A stretch of DNA of 64,000 bases from Deltaproteobacteria bacterium. Its GTDB lineage: Bacteria > Myxococcota_A > UBA796 > SXON01. Positions within the stretch are counted from its first letter, which is position 1, and every line of letters begins with the position of its first letter. Position numbers and translations under genes: made by a program. Below the pieces are notes generated by a model that saw only the letters and a list, made by a program, of their open reading frames with translations, did no database searches and was not told the origin of the DNA. Shown piece after piece: positions 45,203 through 55,500 of this stretch. The stretch spans positions 1 through 64,000 of the forward strand of contig CANKOI010000004.1 of NCBI GenBank assembly GCA_947484175.1, read 5' to 3'.

Positions 45203-46243
45203 TCAGGTCGGTAGCACCTGCATGAGGCGCTCGGCGCGTGCCCGCCATGGGAGGTCGTTTCGCAGCTCGTGGAGCGCCAGCGGCAGGTCGAAGCGGGCGC
45301 CCAGCTCGCCTGCGAGGACGCGGGCGCGGCCGCGGGAAAGCGGCGTCTGGCGCGCGAGACGAACGGCGTCGAGGGCGTCGTCGGCGACCCGGAGGGTGGC
45401 CGCACGCAGGCAACGCATCTCGACGGACATGCCCGCGAGCCCCTGGCGATCGGCGTAGGCCAAGGCGGTGTCTACGGTGCCGGTCGGAGATGCACGCAGC
45501 CGGCCGCGCCACGCCTCGGCGCGCAGGAAGCCGCCCTTTCGACCCACGCTGGCCCAGGCGGCGGACGCTTGCGCAAAACACGCGTCCGCTTCCGCTACCT
45601 CCACGGCTTCGTCCTGCCCGTGGGGAAACCAAGGCACCCCTCGCAACGAGAGTTGGAGTACGTGGGTTTCGCCCAGCTCCATCCAGGTGGCGGCGAGGGC
45701 CCCCGCTGCGGCGGGGTGGGGGCGCAAGAGCGCCGCGAGGCTGCGCCACTGCGCGGTGGCTTGCCGAAGGTCGCCCTCGAGCCGCGCGAGCTGCCCCTGC
45801 CGGAAGCGAGCCGCCAGACGGGCCGAGTCGCTGTCCGTAGCGGCCAATTCCTCGAGGGGCTCCTTGGCCTCAACCACCAGGCCTGCCGCGAGCATGCAGC
45901 TCACCAGTACGTCGAGGGACAGAGCCCGCGGGGCGCCGTCCTCGGCGGCGTCGGCAGCGGACGCGGCCACTCCGAGCGCGGCGTGCACCTCGCCGCAGTC
46001 GAGCAGGGCGCCCGTGAGGAGGATGGCGTCGTGGACCGTGGCGGGGCGGTGGCGGAGCGCCAACCGGATCGCCTCGACAGCGTCTTTGGGTTCATCGGCT
46101 CGCCGATGCGCGTCGCACGACCGCGAAGCGTACTCCGCTGCTCGTTCGCCGATCGCTTCGGCCTGTGCCAGCTGCATCCACGCGGCGCCGGCGGCTGACC
46201 AGTCGCCGGCCTGTTCGAGTGCCTCGACGGCGGCGGGTAGCAT
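45203..46243 (-). CDS. TPR-like helical protein, hypothetical
   Basis: 346 residues, almost all helical and rich in Ala and Leu, with regular helix pairs about 34 residues apart (AVEALEQAGDWSAAGAAWMQLA, then AVEAIRLALRHRPATVHDAI). This fits a TPR superhelix. No signal or other domain is seen. It would serve as a protein-binding scaffold. It diverges from the MqnB-like gene by 24 bases. Confidence 0.6.
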   Translation of the reverse strand: MLPAAVEALEQAGDWSAAGAAWMQLAQAEAIGERAAEYASRSCDAHRRADEPKDAVEAIRLALRHRPATVHDAILLTGALLDCGEVHAALGVAASAADAAEDGAPRALSLDVLVSCMLAAGLVVEAKEPLEELAATDSDSARLAARFRQGQLARLEGDLRQATAQWRSLAALLRPHPAAAGALAATWMELGETHVLQLSLRGVPWFPHGQDEAVEVAEADACFAQASAAWASVGRKGGFLRAEAWRGRLRASPTGTVDTALAYADRQGLAGMSVEMRCLRAATLRVADDALDAVRLARQTPLSRGRARVLAGELGARFDLPLALHELRNDLPWRARAERLMQVLPT

Positions 46244-46267
46244 CCCGAGAGCGTAGCCCGTTACGGC

Positions 46268-46834
46268 GTGGGGATGGTGGTGGCGTTCTGCGCGGCGGTG
46301 CGGTCGGAGCTGGGGGCGCTCCCCGGCGAGGCCTTAGGGGTGGGGCCCGTGGCGGCTGGCGTGGCGGCAGGCGCGTGGCTGTCGCGGGCACGGCCCGAGG
46401 CCGTTTTGTTGTTGGGAACTTGCGGAGCGTACCCGGGGGGACCGGCCGTAGGCGCGGTCGTGGCCAGCGCGCGACTGGGGCTGGGCTCGGCCGCGTCCGC
46501 CCTCGGCGCCGGGTACGTGCCCATGCCGCCGCCGCCCCTTTCGGGCGACCCCCTCGTGCTCGGCGACCTTGACCTCCCGGCCGTGAGAGTGCTCACCGTC
46601 CAGGCCGTAAGCACCTCGCCTGCGCTGGTCGCCGCCTTCGGCGCCGACTGGGACGTGGAGCACATGGAGGCCTACGCAGTGGCCCGGGCTTGCGCCGATC
46701 ACGGGGTTCCCTTCGTCGCTCTGCTCGGCGTCGCCAATGTCGTAGGACCGGATGCGCACGCAGAATGGCGGCGCAACCGCGCGGCGATGGAGGCCGCTGT
46801 GCAGGCGGTCGCGGCCCGCGTGCGGGTCGGTTAG
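46268..46834 (+). CDS. Nucleoside phosphorylase-family protein, futalosine hydrolase-like
   Basis: 188 residues. The family signature is seen in LLLGTCGAYPGGPAVGAVV and DVEHMEAYAVARACADHGVPFVAL, with the catalytic Glu/Asp region and GVANVVG. It resembles MqnB futalosine hydrolase, which removes hypoxanthine from futalosine in menaquinone synthesis, more than phosphorylases that need phosphate. The start is a GTG at 46268; an ATG two codons later is possible. No other Mqn genes lie nearby. Confidence 0.6.
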   Translation: MGMVVAFCAAVRSELGALPGEALGVGPVAAGVAAGAWLSRARPEAVLLLGTCGAYPGGPAVGAVVASARLGLGSAASALGAGYVPMPPPPLSGDPLVLGDLDLPAVRVLTVQAVSTSPALVAAFGADWDVEHMEAYAVARACADHGVPFVALLGVANVVGPDAHAEWRRNRAAMEAAVQAVAARVRVG

Positions 46835-46845
46835 CCGGCGTGACC

Positions 46846-47367
46846 ATGAACCCCCAACTCCCTCGCGAAGCCGTGCACAAGTGGTCGGAAGATTGCGCTG
46901 CCGAAGGCCTCGCGTTTCAGTCCGTCGCCCGGCGAATCCTCGAAGATCAGGGCCGCTTGGCGCGCTTCTTCAAGTCCAACGTGCCCCAGATGCCGGGTCA
47001 GTCGGGGGAGGTTGCCCTCTACCTGCTTGCGGTGGTCGTGCGCATCTTCGAACGCGCCGGGGGCAAGCTCGGCCGGATCACGCACAAGGAGATCGGTGAG
47101 GCCACCCGCCGCATTCAGGCGCACGCCGCGCTGCTCCTTCCCGGCGACGCCGGCTTCCCCAACCGCGTTCGCGCAGTGGAGAGCCGCGCCCAGCCGCACA
47201 TCCTCGACGAAGCGCTGCACGCGCTCTTCGAACGCGAGGAGAAGAAGGACGAAGAGGTCGACATGCCGCCCGACCACGCGGCGCTGGTGTTCTTGATGCT
47301 CTGGGCCGCGACCGAGGCGTGCGAGCTGGCGTGGACCGCGCCTGAGAGCCCGGAGTGGTCGGCGTAG
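46846..47367 (+). CDS. Hypothetical protein
   Basis: 173 residues from an ATG at 46846. It is mainly helical and charged, with MNPQLPREAVHKWSED at the N-terminus and a long acidic helix (LFEREEKKDEEVDMPPDHAA) near the end. No domain was recognised. The gene is followed directly by the Rieske gene, whose ATG begins at the base after its stop. The two and the next gene are probably one transcript. Confidence 0.55.
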   Translation: MNPQLPREAVHKWSEDCAAEGLAFQSVARRILEDQGRLARFFKSNVPQMPGQSGEVALYLLAVVVRIFERAGGKLGRITHKEIGEATRRIQAHAALLLPGDAGFPNRVRAVESRAQPHILDEALHALFEREEKKDEEVDMPPDHAALVFLMLWAATEACELAWTAPESPEWSA

Positions 47368-47895
47368 ATGGGGCTGCGGAGCGCGATCAAGGCGCGGGTC
47401 AAGGCGGCGCTCGGAGGGAGCGGCGGCGCGGCGGCTCCCGCGACGGTCGCGGCCCCTGCTCCTGCGCCCGCGGCGGCCCCCCCGGCGGCGCTGCCTGCCG
47501 CCCCCCCCTCTGCCGTGGCCAAGCCGGTCGAGCTATCCGCCGTGGCTCAGGCCGCTGCCGTGCGCGAGGGCAAGGCCGGCACCTTTGCGCACATCGGGTA
47601 CAACGTGGCCGTGTTCCGGCATGCCGGGCGGCTCTACGCCATCGACAACGCCTGCGCCCACGAAGACGGCCCCATCGGCGAGGGCGAGATCGAGGGCACC
47701 TGCGTGCGCTGCCCGTACCACGATTGGCAGTACGATTTCACCACCGGCGCCTGCATCACCGACCCCGACCGCGGCCGTGCTACCTTCGAGGTGGTGGAGC
47801 GCGACGGGCAGATTTGGCTGGGCGCCCAGCTAACGGCCGGCAGCGAAGCACGCGGCGGCGACCACGACGACGGCTTGGAGGTCATCATCAAATGA
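47368..47895 (+). CDS. Rieske [2Fe-2S] ferredoxin
   Basis: 175 residues. An N-terminal Ala/Pro-rich stretch of about 55 residues precedes a Rieske domain. The iron-sulfur ligands are seen in CAHEDGPIGEG (Cys-x-His) and CPYHDWQYDF (Cys-x-x-His). It resembles the small ferredoxins of nitrite reductase (NirD) and dioxygenase systems. No oxygenase partner is near. The basic N-terminus (RSAIKARVKAAL) may bind a partner or membrane. It overlaps the next gene by four bases. Confidence 0.88.
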   Translation: MGLRSAIKARVKAALGGSGGAAAPATVAAPAPAPAAAPPAALPAAPPSAVAKPVELSAVAQAAAVREGKAGTFAHIGYNVAVFRHAGRLYAIDNACAHEDGPIGEGEIEGTCVRCPYHDWQYDFTTGACITDPDRGRATFEVVERDGQIWLGAQLTAGSEARGGDHDDGLEVIIK

Positions 47896-48242
47896 GTGAA
47901 GCACTCGGTTCCTTGCTCTGCAAGGGCGTCTCGTTCACGCAACTGCTGCCTCGGCTCGGCGCTGCCGCCGAAGCAGGCCGCACGCTCACCCTCACGGTCG
48001 AAGACCGCGCGCGGCCGTACGTGGATCACGTGGTCGAGGGCTGGACGGACGGCCCGCCTTCGAGCGCCGTGGCCTTCGTACTCTCCGGCAAGGACCCGGC
48101 CGGCGACCACAAGTGGCGCCGGTTCACGCTCAGCCGCGTGGCTCCCTGGACTTACGAGCTCGGCGTTTTCCCGACGCCGTTCAACAACGGGCAGGACCCA
48201 CTGGCGCCCGGCGTGCCGCCGTCGAGCTCGCGGAGGCGGTAG
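47892..48242 (+). CDS. Hypothetical protein coupled to the Rieske gene
   Basis: 116 residues starting at an ATG that overlaps the Rieske stop by four bases. Strands such as GRTLTLTVEDRARPYVDHVV and HKWRRFTLSRVAPWTYELGVF suggest a small beta-rich domain. No family was recognised. Coupling suggests it works with the Rieske protein. Confidence 0.55.
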   Translation: MSEALGSLLCKGVSFTQLLPRLGAAAEAGRTLTLTVEDRARPYVDHVVEGWTDGPPSSAVAFVLSGKDPAGDHKWRRFTLSRVAPWTYELGVFPTPFNNGQDPLAPGVPPSSSRRR

Positions 48243-48254
48243 TCGCCCCCTCGC

Positions 48255-50045
48255 TCAGCTCCCCAGCACGGCCGCTTCGTAGTCCGCCACGTCGCGGGCG
48301 ATGCCCTGAATGGCTCGCCGCCACGTAGCCACGTCGCCGAGATCGAGGCCAAGCTCCTCGCGGGCGATGGTCTCGGCGTCGTCGTCGCCGGTGCGGGCGA
48401 GCAGGCGACGGTAGGCCGCTTCGGCCGCGGCGCCCTGCGGCCGAAAGGCTTCGTACACCAGGTTGGCGAAGAGGAAACCGAAGGTGTAGGGGTAGTTGTA
48501 GAACGCGATGCCGGGGATGAAGAAGTGAAGCTTCCTCGCCCAGAAGAGCTGGTCTACACTGGCAAGTTGCCCGCCGTACCACTCGGAGTAGATGCGCACG
48601 GTGGCGGCGTCGAGCGCGTCGGTGCTGAGCGGGCCATCTCGCCGCATTGCGTAGAAGGACCGTTCCAGCTCGAAGCGAGCCGGGATGTTGCAGAGGAAGG
48701 CGGCGGCGTCTTGCAGGGAGTTGTCGAGGAGGCGCAGGCGCGCTTCGGGGGTGGTGGACTGCGTGCGGGTCGCTTCCCGCACCAGAGCCTCGGCGAAGGT
48801 GCTGGCGGTCTCCGCGAGGGTCATCGGCAAACGGCGCTGGCTCACCGGCCGTTCAAAGAGCACCTCGGCGTGGAAGGCGTGGCCCAGCTCGTGGGCGAGG
48901 GTGGCGGGCGCCTTGTCGTTCTTTGACCACGTCATGAAGATGCGGGTCTCGTTCGTTGCGGCCACCTCCGTGCAGAAGCCGCCGCCGCGCTTTCCGGGCC
49001 GGTCTTCCACCTCGATCCAGCTCTCGCGCAGCGCCCGCTCCGCGAACGCCGCCATTCCGGGGGCGAACTCGCCGAACTGGCGAACGATGAGGTCCTGGGC
49101 GGCGGGGTAGCTCACGCCGGGGCCCGATTCGCCCACGGGGGCGCCGAGGTCGTACCACTCGAGCTTCTCCACGCCGAGCGCGTGCGCCTTCGCTTTGAAG
49201 TAACGAACCATCAAGGGGCGCGCCTCGCGGCAGGCTTCGAGGATGGCGTCGAGGGTGGAGCGGGCGATGCGCGACTGCACGAGCGGCTCGTCGAGCTCGT
49301 CGAGGCCGCGCCGATCGTTCAGCGTGAGGCGCGTGCCCGTGATGTGCGTGAGCGCGGTGGCGCAGCGGCGGTCGATGCCGCGCCACGTGGCCTGCACGGC
49401 CTCGAACGCGCGTGCGCGCACGGCCCGGTCCTCGTGGTACATCGTCATCTCCGCCTGACCGGCCGAGAGCGACTCCGGCCCGTTCCCGCGGTCGAGGGTG
49501 ACGGTGAGGGCGCCGGCTTCTACGTCGTAGAGTTGGCCCCAGGCCACGATCCCGTCCTGCGAGAGCCCGGCGAGCAGGGATTCTTCGGCCTCAGAGAGGC
49601 GCAGGCGACCCTGGGCGCGGTCGGAGAGCAGCATGTTCCGCATGTGCGAGATCGCGGGCTCGGCGAGGAGCGCGTCGAAATCGGCTTGGGGCATCCGGGC
49701 CACGCGGTCGCGGGGCGCAACCCAGCTCTGGGCGCTGAGCGCGCCCAGGGCGGCCATGCGCGACTCGGCCCGAATCGCCCCCTCGTCGCGCGCGGCGGCC
49801 GCCGCGTGGCAGCAGGTGAAGGCGAACAGCGTGTCTACGCGCGGCGAGATGCGTTCGAGATCGAGCAACAGCCCCGCGAGCACGGCGGCAGCCGGGCGCT
49901 CGGGCAGCGCGGCTGCACGTCGGCCCAGCTCGCGCAGGCTCCCTTCCAGCGCGGCGTACTCCGCCTCGAAAGCATCGCCCGTGGGGCCGCCCGGCAGGAT
50001 GGAGTCGAGGTTCCAGGTGTCGGAAGGGGCAATGGACATGGTCAT
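48255..50045 (-). CDS. pepF: M3-family oligoendopeptidase F
   Basis: 596 residues, the normal length of PepF enzymes. The zinc motif HExxH is at LAHELGHAFHAE (His385, Glu386, His389), with a downstream glutamate region (LAETASTFAEALV). The C-terminal FFIPGIAFYNYPYTFGFLFA block is typical. The enzyme cuts short peptides in the cytoplasm. The start ATG at 50045 overlaps the speA stop (ATGA); a second ATG at 50039 is possible. Confidence 0.92.
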   Translation of the reverse strand: MTMSIAPSDTWNLDSILPGGPTGDAFEAEYAALEGSLRELGRRAAALPERPAAAVLAGLLLDLERISPRVDTLFAFTCCHAAAAARDEGAIRAESRMAALGALSAQSWVAPRDRVARMPQADFDALLAEPAISHMRNMLLSDRAQGRLRLSEAEESLLAGLSQDGIVAWGQLYDVEAGALTVTLDRGNGPESLSAGQAEMTMYHEDRAVRARAFEAVQATWRGIDRRCATALTHITGTRLTLNDRRGLDELDEPLVQSRIARSTLDAILEACREARPLMVRYFKAKAHALGVEKLEWYDLGAPVGESGPGVSYPAAQDLIVRQFGEFAPGMAAFAERALRESWIEVEDRPGKRGGGFCTEVAATNETRIFMTWSKNDKAPATLAHELGHAFHAEVLFERPVSQRRLPMTLAETASTFAEALVREATRTQSTTPEARLRLLDNSLQDAAAFLCNIPARFELERSFYAMRRDGPLSTDALDAATVRIYSEWYGGQLASVDQLFWARKLHFFIPGIAFYNYPYTFGFLFANLVYEAFRPQGAAAEAAYRRLLARTGDDDAETIAREELGLDLGDVATWRRAIQGIARDVADYEAAVLGS

Positions 50046-51940
50046 TCCTCGAGGTAGGTGTAGCCGTCGAGCCCCGACTGGAACGCGGCGACCATCTTGG
50101 CGGCTTCGGTCACGGTCATCCGACCTTCCTTCATCGCCTTCTCGGTGGCCCGCCGCACCCGCCGCACGAGGTCGGCGCGCCCGAACTGGACGTAGCTGAG
50201 CACCTCGGTGACGGTGTCGCCTTCGATCACGTGGTCGATGGCGTAGCCGCCGTCTTCGTCGAGCGACACATGCACCGCGTGGGTGTCGCCGAACAGGTTG
50301 TGCAGGTCGCCGAGGATTTCCTGGTAGGCGCCCACCATGAAGATCGCGAGGTAGTAGGGCTCCGCTTCGCGCAACGGATGCAGGTCGAGCACATCTTTTA
50401 CGTCGCGCAGGTCGATGAAGCGGTCGATCTTGCCATCGCTGTCGCAGGTGATGTCGGCGAGGATGGCCTGACGGGTGGGCTGCTCTCCGAGCCGATGGAT
50501 CGGCATCACCGGAAAGAGCTGTTGGACGGCCCAACTGTCGGGCGCGCTCTGAAACACCGAGAAGTTGCAGAAGTACGTGTCGGCGAGCGATTTTTCGAGA
50601 CCTTCGAGCTCGTCGGGAACGTACGACTGCTGCCGCGACACGTGAAGGATTCGCTGGCAGGCCTGCCAGAACAGTTTTTCGGCGCGGGCCCGCTGCTCCA
50701 ACGAGAGGTTGCCCACGTTGAAGAGCGTGAGGGCCTCTTCTTTGGCCGCGAGGGCGTCGTGGTAGGCCTCCTGGAAGGTCTTGCGCCCGATGCCGTCGCA
50801 CACCTGGTGCAGCTCCTGCAGGCACTCCGGGTCGTCTTCCGTGACCGGGTCGATCACCGCGGCGTCGGGGAATTCGGTGACCCCCAGCACGTTGAACACG
50901 AGCACGCTGTGATGCGCGGCCAGAGCGCGGCCCGACTCGGTCACGATGGTGGGGTGGGGCAGCTCGGCGTCGTCGCACGCGCCCTGCACGGCGGCCACGA
51001 CGTCGGCCGCATACTCGTCGATCGTGTAGTTCATGCTCGACTCAAAGTTGGTGCGGCTGCCGTCGTAGTCGACCCCGAGCCCGCCACCGACGTCGAAGTA
51101 GCGCATCGGCGCGCCCAACTGGCAGAGGCCCGTGTACACCCGCGAGGCCTCGCGCAGCGCGTTCTTCACGCTGCGGATCGCGCTCACCTGCGAGCCGATG
51201 TGGAAGTGGAGGAGCTGCATGGAATCGAGCCGGCCACGCGAGGTGAGGTAGCTCACGCCCTCGACCATCTCGCCCACGGTGAGCCCGAACTTCGCCCGAT
51301 CGCCAGCGCTGCCCTCCCAGCGGCCGGCCCCCTTGGTGGCGAGTTTGGCCCTCATCCCAATTACCGGGGAGACCCCCACGCGGTCGGCCACGTCGCACAC
51401 CAGCTTGAACTCGCTGAACTTCTCCACCACAATGATGGGGTTGCGCCCGAGCCGCTGCGCCATCAGCGCCGTCTCGATGAGCTCCACGTCCTTGTAGCCG
51501 TTGCAGATGATGAGGGCCTCGGGGTCGTCCATCAGCGCGAGCACGATGAGCAACTCGGGCTTGGAGCCGCATTCGAGGCCCATGTGGTACTGCGCCGCCA
51601 CCTTCACGTAGTCCTCGACGAGGTGGCGCTGCTGGTTCACCTTGATCGGGAAAACGCCCCGGTACTTGCCGGTGTACTCGTACTCGCGCATCGCATGCTT
51701 GAAGGCGGTGGCCATCGTGCGAACGCGGTGCTCAAGGATGTCGGTGAAGCGGATCAGGAGGGGCGGCTGCAGGTCGCGGCCCACCAGATCGTCGACCAGC
51801 TGCTTGAGGTCGATCGAGTCGCCGCGGGGGCCGGCGGGGGTGACCTCGACGTTGCCCGCGTCGTTGATTCGGAAGTAGTCGCGCCCCCAATTGCGGACGT
51901 TGTAGCGCTCGACGCTGTCCTGGATCGACCAATTCCGCAT
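50042..51940 (-). CDS. speA: Biosynthetic arginine decarboxylase
   Basis: 632 residues from an ATG with GGAAGG upstream. The enzyme converts arginine to agmatine, the first step of one route to putrescine and spermidine. PLP and metal sites of the fold III family are clear: GVFPIKVNQQ (Lys100), the segment ECGSKPELL, LLHFHIGSQ, FDVGGGLGVDYDG, and the later TFCNFSVFQS-like block (DTYFCNFSVFQS). It is cotranslated with the peptidase gene by a four-base overlap. Confidence 0.93.
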   Translation of the reverse strand: MRNWSIQDSVERYNVRNWGRDYFRINDAGNVEVTPAGPRGDSIDLKQLVDDLVGRDLQPPLLIRFTDILEHRVRTMATAFKHAMREYEYTGKYRGVFPIKVNQQRHLVEDYVKVAAQYHMGLECGSKPELLIVLALMDDPEALIICNGYKDVELIETALMAQRLGRNPIIVVEKFSEFKLVCDVADRVGVSPVIGMRAKLATKGAGRWEGSAGDRAKFGLTVGEMVEGVSYLTSRGRLDSMQLLHFHIGSQVSAIRSVKNALREASRVYTGLCQLGAPMRYFDVGGGLGVDYDGSRTNFESSMNYTIDEYAADVVAAVQGACDDAELPHPTIVTESGRALAAHHSVLVFNVLGVTEFPDAAVIDPVTEDDPECLQELHQVCDGIGRKTFQEAYHDALAAKEEALTLFNVGNLSLEQRARAEKLFWQACQRILHVSRQQSYVPDELEGLEKSLADTYFCNFSVFQSAPDSWAVQQLFPVMPIHRLGEQPTRQAILADITCDSDGKIDRFIDLRDVKDVLDLHPLREAEPYYLAIFMVGAYQEILGDLHNLFGDTHAVHVSLDEDGGYAIDHVIEGDTVTEVLSYVQFGRADLVRRVRRATEKAMKEGRMTVTEAAKMVAAFQSGLDGYTYLEE

Positions 51941-52033
51941 GGCGCCTTCCGGGGGGTGGCGCGCGGCTAACACGGTGGGGGGGGGGCGCTGGGGGTTGGG
52001 GCAGGGCGGTCGCAAAGTGCGCGGGCCCGCCGG

Positions 52034-52152
52034 TCGATGAACGATGCGCGATCACCGATGCTCGGTGGGCGAGATTCGACAACCGAGGGTCGACGGACGA
52101 AACTCGATTTTTCGACTGCCGAAACTCGACCCGTCGATGATCAAGGTTCGAT
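52034..52152. repeat. TCGA-rich intergenic stretch with short repeats
   Basis: Eight TCGA tetranucleotides fall in about 120 bases before a small gene, within short recurring words such as TCGATGAACGA (twice) and CGAAACTCGA (twice). The stretch lies in a region upstream of speA and of a short four-helix-like gene. It may be a leftover of a small mobile element or a binding site cluster. Confidence 0.4.
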
Positions 52153-52202
52153 GAACGAACTCTCCGTGTGACTCCTTCAACCCGCGGCCCGCCGGAGTCA
52201 AT

Positions 52203-52457
52203 GTGGAATACGCCTTCGACAACGAGAATCTCGATGTCTACCGCCTCGCGTTGGAGGTCGCGCGCGCCTGTCCGTCGCTGAGAATCGCCACCGGGCGGTC
52301 CCGCGGCGGGGATGCCGGGCGCAACCACTACAGGATCGCGGCGGGCTCGGCCGCGGAAGCCTGCGCGGCTCTGGATCTGGTCGGTACGCCCGAGGGGATA
52401 GCGCTCCAGCCGAAGCTGCGGCGGGTTGGGGCGTTGCTGCGGGGCCTCGTTCGATAG
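52203..52457 (+). CDS. Shortened four-helix-bundle protein (S23/IVP-like), possibly degenerate
   Basis: 84 residues from a GTG. The start FDNENLDVYRLALEVARA and the later HYRIAAGSAAEACAALDL match the first and third helices of four-helix-bundle proteins found in 23S rRNA intervening sequences and near retroelements. These usually have about 120 residues. The middle stretch, where members keep SIPSNIAEG, is missing and replaced by TGRSRGGDAGR. It may be a truncated remnant. Confidence 0.5.
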   Translation: MEYAFDNENLDVYRLALEVARACPSLRIATGRSRGGDAGRNHYRIAAGSAAEACAALDLVGTPEGIALQPKLRRVGALLRGLVR

Positions 52458-52563
52458 CCGCGTTCGCGGCCGGATCCGGTGGCGCCGACTTTGCGACCGC
52501 CCTGGGCCCTGCCGGGGCCCCTTCCGCGATTGCTGTTAGACTCCCCGTCCGACTCTGAGCTCG

Positions 52564-55500
52564 ATGCCGATCCGCCCGCCGAATCTGGACGACCGCCGCT
52601 ACGAAGACCTCCTTCGCGAAGCCCGCGCCCTGATCCCCCAATACACGCCGGAGTGGACCAACCTCTCCGATGCCGACCCCGGCATGACCCTCGTCCAGCT
52701 GTTCGCGTGGATGACCGAGATGGTCATCTTCCGGCTGAATCAGGTGCCGGACAAGACCTACATCCACTTCCTCAACTTCATCGGTGAGGAGCGGAAACCG
52801 GCCCGCCCGGCTGCGGCGCCGCTCACCCTGACCCTCCGGGGAGAAGGCGGCATCGATCTTCCTCCCTATGCCCGGTGCGCCACCCGCCAACGCGAAGACA
52901 GCACCGCAGTGGACTTCGTCACGGTCGACGGCTTGTCGGTGCACGGCGCCACGATCACCCGCGTGATGGCCGTGCGCGGGGGTCAACGTCCCGCCGTTCG
53001 CGAGATCCCCTACACCTACCTGCGCGACAATCCGTCGGCGCTCCTCTTCGGCGGGGGCCGCGGTGTCGACGTCTTCGATCTCGATCCGGTGGATTACGGT
53101 CCCGAGGCGTACACTCCCGACCAGTTCCTGTACGTCAGTCACGAGGACCTGCGGCTCATGGACATTGAGGCCGACGGCGAGCGCCCGCTGGGTCGGCTCC
53201 GGCTGAGGCGCGGGGGCACTAGCGGCGACAACTTGAGCGTGGCCGCCTTCTTCCAGTGGGAGTACCCATCCGCCGAGGGCTGGTTGCCGGTGGCGATGGA
53301 CTTGGACCCGGAGGAGAGTCCCGGGTTGCCGGAAAACACGATCGTGACGGCGCTCCCGGGCATCCTCCCCCTAGACCACTTCGGCAACAACGCCGCCTTC
53401 GGGCTGCCCGAGCCCGTCGCGACCGCGAAGTGGTGGCTCCGCGGGCGGCTGGATTTTGAGCGTTGGCTGGCGGGCCGAATGCTTCAGGACCTCGAGATCA
53501 CCTGGCGGGACGACCGCGGCGGCGAGGAGCGCTCGATCAACAACTGGGAAGTCCGAGCCACAGGCCGCACCTTGGAGTTCTTCCTCCAGGACGTGCCACC
53601 GATCCGGGGCGGCTGGGTGTTGCGATTCGCCCTCGTGGATCGCGGCGTACCTTCTGGGCGTACGAGCTACCTTCCTCGCTATCGCTGGTACTACCGAAGG
53701 GGCGAGGGCTGGGAGGAGGTTCCCAAGGAGAGGGTGCGTACGGACGGCACGGTGGTTCTCCTGACTGGCCCGCTCACCGACATGGCCACCGACGGCTACA
53801 ACCTCCGCGCGGAGCGCATCGAGACGGTGTTCCTTCAGGGTTTCATCCCCGAACTGGAGCTAGATCTCACCTGGGTGCGTCCCATCGAGTTGGCCATGTT
53901 CTGCGGGGACGACCCCCGCCGACTCGAGCCGCTGTTGGTGGACGAAGGGCCGTGGAGCCCCTTCCAGCTCGCCACGATGATGCCGCCCACCATCGGGCGA
54001 AAGTGGTACGTGGGCAGCGACCTCTTCGAGAATCGGAAGCAGGAACCCGTGGTCGTCGAGCTGGACGTCGTGTTCGACATGAACGGTACGGCGATTCCCG
54101 AACCGAGTGAGCTCTACTTGCTGCAGCTCACCTACCGGGCCGAGGACAACTGGCGCGTGGTGTGGTCGGAGAACAAGATCTTCACCAGCTTCACCTTCGC
54201 AGACCTCGATGGCACCAAGGAGCTCGACAAGAAGGCCCGCCCCGTTGGGCCCCGCACCATCACCGTCCTGCTCGACCCAAAAACCCAGCTTAAGGGCCTG
54301 GCCCGGCACGACATCGACGGACGCGAGAGCACCTGGCTCCGCTTCGAGTTGGTGAAGTCCTCCCTCACCGGTCAGGACGAGAAGAAGGAGCAGCACCCAA
54401 TCGTGCCGCGCATCCTCGCCGTCCGACTCGGAGTGCAGAACGGTGTGGGCGCCAAGAGCTACGACCAGCCGCTCCCGGGGCCCCGCATGGCCCAGGTCGA
54501 CGATCGGGCCGAAAACCCCCGCCTGACCCGAGCGATCACCCGAGCCGTGGGGCGCCTCGGAGAGTTCTACCCCTTCTTCCCCTTTGTGGAGCTGAAGGAC
54601 GAGAACCAAGCCCTCTACCTCCAGTTCAGCAAGCCGCTCCCGGCTGGCCGGCGCCACGTGGTGCATGTTCGCACCCGAGGCGAGTCCTTCCTTCCTGAAG
54701 GGGTGGAGGTGCACTGGGAGATGTTGGAAGCTCAGGCCTTCGGTCGTCACGTGTGGCGCCGCCTGCACGGGCCCGGCGAGGGAGCGGCACGCCCCTACCA
54801 ACTCACGCGCACGGGAACCCTCGAGTTCCCCTTGCCCGACCCCCCCGAGGCGGGGCCGGACGGACTCTGGCTCCGTGCCCGCTTCGCCTTGCCGGTGGGC
54901 GCCACCCTCGACATCCTGCCGCAGATGGCGCCCATCACCCACGTGCTGCTGAACACGGTGGAGGTGGTCAACCTGATCACGGTGCGAACGGAACGTTTCT
55001 CGGGCTTGGGCGTGCCGAACCAGACCGTGCAGCTCCGAAACGCACCGGTGTTTCTCCACGACCTCGAGCACGAGCGCAGCCTCTTTGCCCGGCCCGAAAC
55101 CTTTCCCGACATCGTGGTGTACGTGGAAGAGCCCGACGGCGCCGTGGAACCTTGGAGTCGGGTGCCCGACGGGGCGCTGTTGACCGCCAGCAAGGACGAC
55201 CGCATCTTCGTGGTCGATGCCACGGAGGGCACGCTCACGTTCGGCAACGGCATCCGTGGAAGAATGCTGCCCGTGGGCTCCGCGAACGTGGTGGTGGACG
55301 TGTACCGAGCCGTTCCCGGTGCTCGCGGCAACGTGGCGGCGGGCGACATCAACGTGATGGAGGGGTACGCCGACTCGGTAAAGGCGGAGAACCTGCTGCC
55401 GGCCAGCGGGGGGCGCGATGCCGAATCGATCGACGAGATCATCCGCCGCGCGCCGAGCCTGCTCACCAGCCGCGACCGGGCCGTAACGCAGACCGACTTT

